From Massilia sp. H-1 (GTDB lineage: Bacteria; Pseudomonadota; Gammaproteobacteria; Burkholderiales; Burkholderiaceae_D): a stretch of DNA of 64,000 nt. Positions 1-7,197 of this stretch are shown piece by piece. The notes below the pieces were generated by a model, which searched no databases, was not told the DNA's origin, and worked only from the letters and a program-made list of their open reading frames with translations. The translations under genes were made by a program, and so were the position numbers. Position 1 is the first letter of the stretch. Each line of letters begins with the position of its first letter. The stretch covers positions 682,001 to 746,000 of the forward strand of contig CP087969.1 of assembly GCA_024703915.1 (NCBI GenBank), in the 5' to 3' direction.

Positions 1-326
1 AAACGGCTTGCTGTGCCATGGTAGAGTCGGTCTGGCGGGACTGTTGGCTCAAGACCAAGCGAAACGGCTATTGAATGACCTTGATTAGCTCGAATTCGTT
101 GGCCGTCTTGACTCAATGAAAAGCGCTGCTTATCGCTCGTTGCCACGATGCCTTCGATTGTCCGCTGGTCAAGAGGTTGTCCAGCGGCGTTCGCCAGATT
201 CACCAATTCATCTATTGACGCCCACCCCTCACTATCAAGGGAAAGTCCAATTTGCTCTGGCTTATGGCGAAGAACTAGACTCAGGAATTTGCTGCTCGAA
301 TCAAGCCCTGCCTTTCCTTTACTCAT
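1..326 (-). CDS. kptA: RNA 2'-phosphotransferase KptA/Tpt1 family (partial, 3' end outside window)
   Basis: Reading the minus strand from an ATG at 326 gives an uninterrupted frame to the window edge. It begins [19 protein letters not shown] and continues with [46 protein letters not shown] and, near the edge, LYHGTASR. These are the conserved blocks of KptA/Tpt1, which removes the 2'-phosphate from RNA with NAD+ as acceptor; RANQGHS and the H-G-T block form the active site in the family. About 108 of roughly 180 residues are visible. The start overlaps the stop of the upstream small gene by 8 bases, suggesting translational coupling. The frame has no stop inside the window, so the end cannot be placed. 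Confidence 0.92.
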   Translation of the reverse strand, partial: MSKGKAGLDSSSKFLSLVLRHKPEQIGLSLDSEGWASIDELVNLANAAGQPLDQRTIEGIVATSDKQRFSLSQDGQRIRANQGHSIAVSLGLEPTVPPDRLYHGTASR

Positions 327-657
327 CGTTCCACTCACGATGTTCTGGCAGCATGACCCGTTCTATCCATTCTGCCAGACTGTTATAGATGTCTGTTCCT
401 GGCCAAGGCAAGCGCTCCTGGCTTTTTGACCAAGTTAGGTGCACATCTGCCACACGACCGCTTCCATCTAATAGCTCAAAAAGCGCGTCATCGCCGTTGC
501 CTCTAGCAAGTAATTTCACGGGGACGCCGTAAAGTATGTGGCCAGATGGCACTTCGATTGCCAACTGCGCTTGCCAGCTTTGGCTAAGTTCCTGGCCTAA
601 TTTTTCGACTGACCACCACGGTTCTAACCATTCCATAACTTCGCTCGCTGACGTCAC
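319..657 (-). CDS. Hypothetical small protein coupled to kptA
   Basis: 112 codons, ATG at 657, TAA at 319-321, uninterrupted. The protein is acidic and tryptophan-rich ([16 protein letters not shown]) with no signal peptide or membrane segment, so probably cytoplasmic. I do not recognise the family; size and context resemble the small orphan immunity-like proteins common in such arrays. It starts 4 bases after the stop of the preceding gene and its own stop overlaps the kptA start, so the three genes are probably one transcript. GC is lower than in the bulk of the window. Confidence 0.7.
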   Translation of the reverse strand: MTSASEVMEWLEPWWSVEKLGQELSQSWQAQLAIEVPSGHILYGVPVKLLARGNGDDALFELLDGSGRVADVHLTWSKSQERLPWPGTDIYNSLAEWIERVMLPEHREWNDE

Positions 658-660
658 GCA

Positions 661-957
661 TTAGATGAAAAATTCTTCCTTGGGACTGCCTTCGTCAAGG
701 TCGCCAAAAACCAATGTGACCTTTGCTCCTTTCATAAACGGCAAAGCGCAGAGGTCCTGAGTGATGAACTCAAAAAGCTTCTTCGAGGATGGCCCGGCGA
801 AGACGCCCTCAGCGTCGCCGCCATCGACTGCCATGTCATCGCCAAGGTACTCCCCAACCCCACACGCGGCCATCGCAATGCGACACTTTGAAATAAAATC
901 GGAATAGGGAATGATGTCTCGAATTCCGTGTTTAAAGTAAATGACGAGATGCTCCAC
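661..957 (-). CDS. Hypothetical small protein
   Basis: 98 codons from a GTG at 957. The GTG is preferred over the longer frame (to 999) because GGGAGG lies about 7 bases upstream of it. The protein starts VEHLVIYFKHGIRD and contains a glycine- and aspartate-rich centre (VGEYLGDDMAVDGGDAEG). No family recognised, no membrane segment. The stop lies 4 bases before the start of the next gene. A copy of the recurring intergenic element lies about 55 bases upstream. Confidence 0.65.
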   Translation of the reverse strand: MEHLVIYFKHGIRDIIPYSDFISKCRIAMAACGVGEYLGDDMAVDGGDAEGVFAGPSSKKLFEFITQDLCALPFMKGAKVTLVFGDLDEGSPKEEFFI

Positions 958-1010
958 TGCAATTCCTCCCTTTTTCAAACGATGGTCGAGCCAACACAAC
1001 TGGCCTTGTC

Positions 1011-1033
1011 GAATATCTCCGCTCTTGGCCGGA
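1011..1033 (-). repeat. Recurring intergenic element, copy 1
   Basis: On the minus strand this gap carries a TTCCGGCCAAGAGCGGAGA core. It matches the element found before most small genes of both arrays (sense consensus near TCGGCCAAAAGCGGAC). It sits about 55 bases before the start at 957. Confidence 0.5.
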
Positions 1034-1038
1034 ATAGC

Positions 1039-1530
1039 TCACCAAAATTTCCATCTGGGTTTGTTGGTCGGAGGAGTGTCCCCACGAGCTTTGAGTTGCC
1101 GGTGCAATTGGCCCATCAAGCTCTGATAGACCAACATTGAGAAGACCTGCAAATTTTCGACTTTCATGTCGCCGCCCAAGTAGGGATGCACTCGCCAGCC
1201 TATGCGTTCGGCCTCGTCCGGCAGTAGGTTATTTCCAGCAGCAATAGGTTGCCAGTCTGCGCAAAACTCTTCGTTTATCCATTCTGCTGACCTTTTCATT
1301 GCATTGTAATGTTCGGAGTTGGTTGCAATTTGAACGTAGTCTCCCTCTAGCACAGACAGTCGCCAAATTGACCCATCAGGCGAGCCAAATACCCAGTCGG
1401 CCATGACAGTGAGGAAAAGAGGCGTATCTCGCTCGGGAACTAACCATGTCCATTCCGCTAAAAGTGCGGGAAGGTCATAACGGTCGGCCGGAACCATAAA
1501 AGCTCGTTCGTTCATAGGGTCTTTGCTCAT
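1039..1530 (-). CDS. DUF1851 / Tdi1-type immunity-like protein
   Basis: 163 codons, ATG at 1530, uninterrupted. Blocks ADWVFGSPDGSIWRLSVLEG, YNAMKRSAEWINEEF, GWRVHPYLGGDMKVENLQVF and YQSLMGQLHRQLKARG resemble the C-terminal domain of DUF1851/Tdi1 proteins, some of which neutralise type VI secretion DNase effectors. No cognate toxin is visible, so an orphan immunity role is inference. Soluble, no signal peptide. It has its own copy of the intergenic element 19 bases upstream, so it may be an independent cassette. Confidence 0.7.
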   Translation of the reverse strand: MSKDPMNERAFMVPADRYDLPALLAEWTWLVPERDTPLFLTVMADWVFGSPDGSIWRLSVLEGDYVQIATNSEHYNAMKRSAEWINEEFCADWQPIAAGNNLLPDEAERIGWRVHPYLGGDMKVENLQVFSMLVYQSLMGQLHRQLKARGDTPPTNKPRWKFW

Positions 1531-1548
1531 TTAATTCCGGTTACCACG

Positions 1549-1566
1549 TCGTCTGCTTCTGGCCGA
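1549..1566 (-). repeat. Recurring intergenic element, copy 2
   Basis: Minus-strand ATCGGCCAGAAGCAGACG, 19 bases upstream of the start at 1530. Confidence 0.55.
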
Positions 1567-1594
1567 TTGCGCCAGCAATGGTAACAGCCAACGA

Positions 1595-1985
1595 CTACAT
1601 TGAAGGGAACTTGTCGTCGCCAGTAAGCGTAACGCCATAACAAGTTGCACCAACGTACTTAGTCCCTTCCAGGCGTGCCCCTTCGCAATTTACGGCTTCA
1701 ATTGCCGCTTGTTCTGAATGACGCTCCGGTAAGGTCAGCGTTCCTAAAGTTCGCGCATTTAACGTTGCATTCTCGGAAGCTCACACCGCGTAGACTGGCC
1801 CCCTCGAAATTCGAATCAAAGAACCAGGAGAGCCGCTCGAACGATGCGCCGTCTAGAGTTATGCCGGAAAGGTCTGCCTCACTTAGTTCCGTATCCGGAA
1901 ACGCTCGCTCACCAGCTGCGTAACGTGCCAACAGTTCTTGGACTGTCGCGGGTGGAACATATTTGCTTTCTATTTTCTCAGTCAT
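1595..1985 (-). CDS. Pentapeptide-repeat protein (frameshifted in this assembly)
   Basis: Starts MTEKIESKYVPPATVQ and carries pentapeptide A(D/N)LXX-type repeats: EADLSGITL, GASFERLSW, GASLRGVSF, CANFRNADLTGASF. The main frame stops at 1698, but the next frame continues naturally as IEAVNCEGARLEGTKYVGA to a TAG at 1595. A one-base correction near 1704 joins them; the local string AAGC is one of the recurrent error tokens. Such proteins fold as a right-handed beta-helix; the role here is unknown. A GTG at 2006 would add seven residues; neither start has a good ribosome site. Confidence 0.72.
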
Positions 1986-2012
1986 AACGAGCTTCTTGGA
2001 ACCCACTTTAAT

Positions 2013-2030
2013 GAATGACTGCTGGCCGAC
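2013..2030 (-). repeat. Recurring intergenic element, copy 3
   Basis: Minus-strand GTCGGCCAGCAGTCATTC, 28 bases before the pentapeptide gene start. Confidence 0.5.
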
Positions 2031-2036
2031 AGGCGC

Positions 2037-2348
2037 CTACGCAACCAAGAATTCACCTTCCGAACCTGCTGGCCAGAGGTTGCAGTAGGCGTCTTCCGTT
2101 AGCAATCTGTAGGCAGCCTTGACGGTGGAAAGTTGGTTGTGCCTCTCAAGCACTGGTCTGGCCTGTGAGAACGCAGCTAAAGGATTCGAGGTGAGTATGA
2201 AAATGTTCGCTTCATTGCACCCCATGTCGTGCCCATCTACTTCGGAAACATCACTGAACTGAAGGCTCAATTCCCCTTCTAAGCTTATCAACGCATCAAA
2301 GCTTGTTAAAGACGCTCCCTGCAACTGCAACACCAGCTGATATTCCAT
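2037..2348 (-). CDS. Hypothetical small protein, immunity-like
   Basis: 103 codons, ATG at 2348, uninterrupted: MEYQLVLQLQGASLTSFDAL, SLEGELSLQFSDVSEVDGHD, then FILTSNPLAAFSQARPVLER and a conserved-looking end YRLLTEDAYCNLWPAG. No signal peptide or membrane helix. Small soluble acidic proteins of this type are frequent in bacterial immunity-gene arrays, but I cannot name the family. The intergenic element lies 33 bases upstream. Confidence 0.65.
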   Translation of the reverse strand: MEYQLVLQLQGASLTSFDALISLEGELSLQFSDVSEVDGHDMGCNEANIFILTSNPLAAFSQARPVLERHNQLSTVKAAYRLLTEDAYCNLWPAGSEGEFLVA

Positions 2349-2380
2349 ACGTGCCTTAAGTAAGATATTTTCCTAGTCGA

Positions 2381-2402
2381 CGGACAGCTGCTCCTGGCCG
2401 AC
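2381..2402 (-). repeat. Recurring intergenic element, copy 4
   Basis: Minus-strand GTCGGCCAGGAGCAGCTG, followed by TCCG, 33 bases upstream of the start at 2348. Confidence 0.5.
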
Positions 2403-2453
2403 TACCGTAGTTGGCGGCATGGAGCAAGACGCTTAAAACGGCCCCGTTCGCGC

Positions 2454-2645
2454 CTAACGAAGCTCGTCAAATTCGTCCAAAGTCTGCACCGTATTATTGA
2501 GTCGGTGTAATCGCTGTTCACGTTCGTCGTTGGTCACTTGCATAGGCGTTAAATCGGCGCCGCGAATTCGCCTCAGTGCCTCAGTCTCATTCTCGATTTG
2601 TTCTCGAATCCAAGCGCACAACAAGGCAAAGTTCGTCTTCTCCAT
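2454..2645 (-). CDS. Hypothetical 63-residue protein
   Basis: Short uninterrupted frame starting MEKTNFALLCAWIREQIE, with charged helical sequence (NDEREQRLHRLNNTVQTLDEF) likely to form a coiled coil. Not recognised. It lies between the intergenic element and another cassette-like gene in the same orientation, which supports it being real despite its size. Confidence 0.5.
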   Translation of the reverse strand: MEKTNFALLCAWIREQIENETEALRRIRGADLTPMQVTNDEREQRLHRLNNTVQTLDEFDELR

Positions 2646-2658
2646 GATGCTCTTTCCT

Positions 2659-2678
2659 AATGGCGGCTGTTGGCCGAT
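2659..2678 (-). repeat. Recurring intergenic element, copy 5
   Basis: Minus-strand ATCGGCCAACAGCCGCCATT, 14 bases upstream of the start at 2645 and directly beside the left IS end. Confidence 0.5.
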
Positions 2679-2679
2679 G

Positions 2680-2829
2680 TGATCCGCTTGGTTTAGCTGG
2701 ACACTTCCTCGCTAGATTTTGACCGGTGGTGATCCGCTTGGTTTAGCTGGACACTTCCTCATGAGATTTTGACCGGTTTTGATCCGCTTGGTTTAGCTGG
2801 ACACTTCCTCATGAGATTTTGACCGGTTT
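2680..2829. repeat. Three tandem 50-bp copies of an IS terminal sequence
   Basis: TGATCCGCTTGGTTTAGCTG begins at 2680, 2730 and 2780, each copy exactly 50 bases long. The copies differ only at a few positions (CGCTAG versus CATGAG, and the last three bases). The terminal bases match the other end of the IS in inverted orientation, where TGATCTGCTTCGG is read on the minus strand from 4015. So these are tandem copies of the IS inverted-repeat end. Confidence 0.85.
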
Positions 2830-3615
2830 AGTTTGCCTTTTCTTGCCCTCCAAACGGGGCGGCACGGGCAAAATCGGCTAGGCGTCATGTCTCTGAGAGA
2901 TGTGTGAGGGCGAGTCTCATTGTAGTCCACGCGCCAGGCTTCCACGACGACCTTTGCTTCCTCCAGGGAAGTGAACCAGTGCACGTTGAGGCATTCATCG
3001 CGCAAGCTTCCATTAAAGGTTTCGATGAAGCAGTTGTCGGTGGGCTTTCCTGGCCGACTGAAGTCGATCTTTGTCTGATGGTGGTAAGCCCATAAGTCGA
3101 GCAATTGCCCGGCAAACTCGCTGCCGTTGTCAACAAACAGGCGTTTCAGGGGCGGCTCGTCGTTTGACAATACGGTTTAGTGCGTTGACGACATCGTCTC
3201 CCCGCAGACGTTGTCCCACGGCGATGGCCAGCGACTCGCGGCTGTAGACATCGATGATCGTCAGCAGTCGGATTTTAGTTCCGTCGGCAAGCTGGTCAGC
3301 GACAAAGTCCATGCTCCACGCGTCGTTGAGATAGTGTGGCTGCATGCGAGCCTGGCGCGTCACGGCAGACTTACGGCGCTTCTTGCGCCAAGAGCGCAAC
3401 TGCAGTTGCTCAAGGCAATACCAGCGGTAGGTTTGGTTCACGCCAAGTCGAAAACCTTCGCGCTTCAACAGGATATGCAGGCGCCTGTAGCCCCACCGAA
3501 CGCGAACCTGAGCCAGTTCCCTCAGGCGCTGGCGCAGCGGCAGTTTCGGATCTTTGGTACTGCGCAGATACTGTGTGCTACGCACTTGTTTCATCAGTCT
3601 GCAGGCCCGCGCCAC
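2793..3615 (-). pseudogene. IS3-family transposase OrfB (integrase core), broken frame
   Basis: VARACRLMKQVRST, WGYRRLHILLKREGF and AWSMDFVADQLADG precede the DDE core. The first Asp is in SMDFV, the second in FVDNGSEF, the Glu in CFIETFNGSLRDECLN. The C-terminus carries WRVDYNETRPHTSL. The frame breaks near 3150, where one extra base separates KRRAAP from KRLFVDNG, and again near 3630 before VARACR. The first break does not look like the GCCGGC-type error, so it may be a true lesion or an ordinary indel. In intact relatives OrfAB is made by -1 frameshifting from orfA. Confidence 0.8.
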
Positions 3616-3660
3616 CTTCCAGGCCGTAATGTTGAACGATGTACTCGATCACAGTACGTT

Positions 3661-3939
3661 TTAGCGCGGGCCGTTCCACTTTTTTGTCGCCACGTCCTGC
3701 AGGATGGCTTTATCCAAGCTCAGTTCGGCGACTAGCTTTTTCAGGCGCCCATTTTCTTCTTGCAAGATCTTCAGTTCACGTACACCCTCGATTTGCATGC
3801 CCGCGTATTGCTTTTTCCAGCGATAAAAAGTCTGCTCAGAAATGCCAAGCTGGCGCACAATATCGCCAACCGCCATGCCTTGCTCTGCCTGCCTGAGAAT
3901 GGCGACAATCTGTTCTGCTGGATAACGTTTTCGCTTCAT
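3661..3939 (-). CDS. IS3-family transposase OrfA (HTH protein)
   Basis: 92 codons from the ATG at 3939, chosen because AAGGAG lies 7 bases upstream; a longer start at 3957 lacks this. MKRKRYPAEQIVAILRQAEQ leads into a helix-turn-helix (GDIVRQLGISEQTFYRWKK) and a leucine-zipper-like helix (LKILQEENGRLKKLVAEL) ending DKAILQDV. In IS3 elements this protein binds the ends and supplies the N-terminus of OrfAB. Confidence 0.88.
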   Translation of the reverse strand: MKRKRYPAEQIVAILRQAEQGMAVGDIVRQLGISEQTFYRWKKQYAGMQIEGVRELKILQEENGRLKKLVAELSLDKAILQDVATKKWNGPR

Positions 3940-3981
3940 GGTCAACTCCTTCTTCACTGACGAGTTCGACCAAAAACTCAG

Positions 3982-5187
3982 CTAAGAAGTTGTCCAGTTT
4001 TCCCGAAGCAGATCAGGGGTCCCGGCCGTGGTCGAATTGCCGTAGTTGTCCAGGCTGCGCAGGCTGTTGGCGTTGATGATGCTGTAGTTGCCGTCGCCGT
4101 GGCCGACCACGTACCAGCTCTGGTGCTTCGCGCCGGTGTCGCCCGCCTGCTGCACGAAGGCGCCGTTGCCATGCTGCCGCGTCGGCCACCGTCAGTACCT
4201 TGCCGGACAGGCGCGACTTGAACGCGTAGGCGCCGTCGCTGATGCCGCCGCAGCCTAAGCAAAGCTGGCAAAGGCGGTGCTCAGCACCGGCCAGTCGCCG
4301 CTGTAGCTCATTTTGTGGAACTGCAGCTTGGCGTTGCCGCCGTCGCTGGTGTCGTAGTAGTGGGTCGAGACGAACTGGCAGCCGTCCTGTTTGAGCACGC
4401 CCACGTGGCCCGGCCCCTTGTGGTTGCCGTCCACATTGGCCAGCACCGTGCGCGTGCCCGAATACGGCCCCTTGATGCTGGTCGCGCGCTGCACTTCGAC
4501 GTAGTAGCTGCTGTTCGATCCCTTGCAGCAGGCGCCGCGGTTGACGAACAGGTAGTAGTAGCCGCCGTTGCGCGTGATGTAGGGCGCTTCGATGTCGGCG
4601 AAGCCTGCCCCAGATGCGCGTCACGCTGCTTAAGCCAGTTTGCCGCTGGCCTGGTTGATCTCGGCCAGTCCGATCCCGCCGAAGAAGGAACCGTACGACA
4701 GGTACACCTTGCCGTCATGGTCGCGCATCAGCGCCGGATCGATCGCGTTGATTTCGCTGCTGCCGCCGAACGATTCGACCACGATCCCCAGGTCCTGCCA
4801 GGACGGATTGCGCAGCGACGCCGAGCGCGCCACGCCGATCGCCGACGACGAGGTGCCGAAGGTCGACACCGAGTAGTACAGGTAGTAGTAGCCGTTCATG
4901 TGGATCACGTCCGGCGCCCAGAACGAACCGCCGAAGCCGGGGATCTTGGCGCTGATCCAGGCTTAGCCAGGTGCTGAACACGGGCGCCGGTCCGGCGCTC
5001 CAGTTGAGCATGTCCTTCGAGCTGGAATACCAGATTCCCTGCCCGGTGGTGAAGTTGAACCAGGTGTCGCCGTCTTTCGTCACCGTGCCCGGGTCGTGCG
5101 CGTTTTGCAGCCCGCTCAGGGTGACGCCCGCCGCGCTTAAGCACAGACTAGCGCCAGGCAGCATGCTGCCAGAAGTCGTTTGATCAT
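3982..5187 (-). CDS. GH43 arabinan endo-1,5-alpha-L-arabinosidase with C-terminal ricin-type lectin domain, truncated by the IS
   Basis: Starts at 5187 with GGAG 6 bases upstream and a signal peptide (MIKRLLAACCLALVCA). Reconstructed blocks fit the five-bladed GH43 fold: NAHDPGTVTKDGDTWF with the catalytic-base Asp, FWAPDVIHMNGYYYLYYS, INAIDPALMRDHDGKVYLSY with the second Asp, and IEAPYITRNGGYYYLF with the acid Glu. About 80 further residues resemble a ricin-B/CBM13 domain (GAYAFKSRLSGKVLTVAD, QSWYVVGHGDGNYSIINANS). This domain runs into the IS end at 4015 and would stop inside it at 3982. The missing part is not on the far side of the IS. Breaks near 5135, 4965, 4630 and 4255 coincide with error tokens. 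Likely secreted for plant arabinan breakdown. Confidence 0.83.
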
Positions 5188-5485
5188 CGGTCTCCGTCCT
5201 TTTTTTGAGGTTGTTGTGTGAGGCCGGTTCAGGGTAGGACTACGGCAAGCTGATCACTAATGAAATTATTTCTGACATCAATAACGATTTTCATATCGCA
5301 GATTCTCTCCAATTGTTGCAATTGCGCACGAAAAGTTTCCATTGAGACAGCGTTCGATTGGATAACAGTCGACAGGAAATCACCCGCTCGCTACAGTTAA
5401 CTCCGAGCTTTTTTCACCATGCAAGACACGGCCGCGATGTTGGCAGCCTTGCATTTCAAGCATTTCTGCGGATCTTGCAAACCGA

Positions 5486-6740
5486 ATGATCGAATTTTCC
5501 CATACCCGCCCGGCCCTGCATGCACTGGCCATGGCGGCCTTCCTGGCCTAGCCCGGCCCAGGCAGCCGACGACCCCGCCCCCAACTGGACTTTCGGCGGC
5601 TTCGGCAGCGTGGTCGCGGTCCATTCCGACTACCGCGAGGCCGACTACACATCCAGCGTCTTCAAGGGCGAAGGCGCCAAGCGCGTCCGGCGCCTGGAAC
5701 GTCAATACGGACAGCCGCATCGGCGCCCAGCTCGGCGTCAAGCTCGATTCGCGCTGGTCCGGCGTGGTGCAGGTGATCGTCGAACAGCGCTTCGATCTGT
5801 CGTACCGGCCGCTGGTCGAATGGGCCAACGTCAAGTACCAGGCCACGCCCGATCTGGCGCTGCGCGCTGCACCGCATCGCGATCCCGATTTTCCTGTCCG
5901 CCGATTACCGCAAGATCGGCTATGCCTATCCCTGGGTGCGCACCCCGGTCGAGGTCTATGGCGGCGTCCCGGTCACCAACAGCGACGGGGCCGACCTGTC
6001 GTACCGCTGGCAGCACGCGGGCGTCAAGCATGTGACCCAGGCCTTCGTGGGCCGCACCCGCGTCGCGCTGACCGACACCACCAGCGTCAAGGCGCACGGC
6101 ATTGTCGGCCTGACCCACACGGCCGAATTGGGCCCGACCACGATGCGCCTGTCGGCCTTTACGGCGCACATCGATACCAATATCGTGCGCCCGCTGTTCG
6201 ACGGCTTCCGCCAGTTCGGCCCGGCTTAAGCATTGCCATCGCCGACAAATACGATGTCGTCGACAAGCGCTACACGGTGCTGGCGGCAGGGATCAATTAT
6301 GACCCGGGCCAGTGGTTCCTGATGGCCGAAGGCGGCACCACCAACGGCCACTCGTTCCTGGCCAGGTCGCGCGGCCTGTACGTCAGCAGCGGCTACCGCG
6401 CGGGCGACTTCACGCCCTACCTGTCGTATTCGCGGGTCGACGCCCGCAGCCCGACCACCGACCCGGGTCTGCCCCTGACCGGTTTGCCGCCGCCCTACGC
6501 GGCCGCGGCGGCCCAGCTCAATGGCGGCCTGGCGGTACTGCTCAAGTCCATTCCCAGCCAGAGCAGCATCAACGCCGGCGTGCGCTGGGACTTCCGTCCC
6601 GACATGGCACTCAAGCTTCCAGTATGAACGCGTGAAAACGCGCGACGGTTCTGCGCGGCACCCTGAGCAATCTGCAGCCAGGCTTCCAGTCGGGGCGTAC
6701 CGTGAACGTGGCGAGTGCCGCGCTCGACTTCGTCTTTTGA
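5486..6740 (+). CDS. Predicted outer-membrane beta-barrel (porin-like) protein
   Basis: The reconstructed protein of about 415 residues begins MIEFSHTRPALHALAMAAFL with a signal peptide ending AQA. It shows alternating amphipathic strands (NWTFGGFGSVVAVHSDYRE, VVQVIVEQRFDL, AAGINYDPGQWFLMAEGG, YLSYSRVD) and ends in aromatic DFVF, as outer-membrane barrels do. Breaks at about 5551, 5682, 5866 and 6228 are restored by GCCGGC; those near 6615 and 6650 are less clear. It is followed 11 bases later by a PstS-like gene and then a GGDEF-EAL gene. A small-ligand pore is a reasonable guess; the substrate is unknown. Confidence 0.72.
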
Positions 6741-6751
6741 GGAGGATCGCC

Positions 6752-7186
6752 ATGCGCCCCTCTTTACTCCGCCTTGCCGTGGCCGCGCTATGCGCCGCCA
6801 TGCTGGGCCAGACGGCCGCCGCCGGGGAACTGGTGGTGATCGTATCCGCCCGCAGCCCGGTCAGCGCGCTGCGCCCGGAGCAGGTGGCCGACATCTTCCT
6901 CGGCCAGATCGCCAATTTTCCGGGCGGCTTGGAAGCGGTCGCAATCGACCAGCGTATCGGCTCGCCCGAACGCGACGAGTTCTATTCCAAGGTCGCGTCC
7001 AAGACGCGGCCGCTGGTCAAGGCTTACTGGACCAAGATGATTTTCACGGGCCGCGGCCAGCCGCCGAAGGAGGCAGGCAATGCCGCCGCCGTTCGCAAAA
7101 TGGTGGCCGATAATCCTTCGCTGATCGGCTACATCGACAAGTCGGCGCTCGATCCGAGCGTCAAGGCCGTGCTCGTGGTCCATTGA
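6752..7186 (+). CDS. Small periplasmic phosphate-binding-like (PBP2/PstS-type) protein
   Basis: 144 codons, ATG at 6752 with GGAGG 6 bases upstream; uninterrupted. A signal peptide (MRPSLLRLAVAALCAAMLGQ) precedes GELVVIVSARSPVSALRPEQ, VADIFLGQIANFPGG, RDEFYSKVASKTRPLVKAYW and NPSLIGYIDKSALDPSVKAV. This is the single-lobe PstS-like domain often found beside GGDEF/EAL or sensor kinase genes. Its length is about half of a full PstS, so signalling or sensing is more likely than transport. Tightly packed between the barrel protein and the GGDEF-EAL gene. Confidence 0.82.
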   Translation: MRPSLLRLAVAALCAAMLGQTAAAGELVVIVSARSPVSALRPEQVADIFLGQIANFPGGLEAVAIDQRIGSPERDEFYSKVASKTRPLVKAYWTKMIFTGRGQPPKEAGNAAAVRKMVADNPSLIGYIDKSALDPSVKAVLVVH

Positions 7187-7197
7187 ACGGTGCTGCC

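Larger units (their letters stand above)
2680..4015 (-). mobile_element. IS3-family insertion sequence (IS407-like group)
   Basis: Two overlapping transposase frames on the minus strand (orfA then orfB) with inverted ends: TGATCCGCTTGG at the left and TGATCTGCTTCGG at the right, sharing an inner CTGGACA. The catalytic gene matches the IS3-family rve integrase. The unit proper would be 2780-4015 if only the innermost left-end copy belongs to it. No target duplication is obvious between the bases left of 2680 and right of 4015, as expected if ends have been duplicated or flanks deleted. The IS lies inside the 3' part of a GH43 gene. Confidence 0.85.

Noticed and set aside
116..429. Two plus-strand frames of about 90 codons at the window start
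   Set aside because: They lie antisense to the clearly conserved kptA frame and have no ribosome site or recognisable product.
1011..2678. Integron gene-cassette array with attC sites
   Set aside because: Only an isolated GTTAGGC at the end of the 2454-2645 gene fits an attC core; paired RYYYAAC/GTTRRRY ends are not found and no integrase is in the window.
3211..3735. Plus-strand 174-codon frame inside the IS
   Set aside because: Antisense to the transposase; composition is a shadow of the coding strand.
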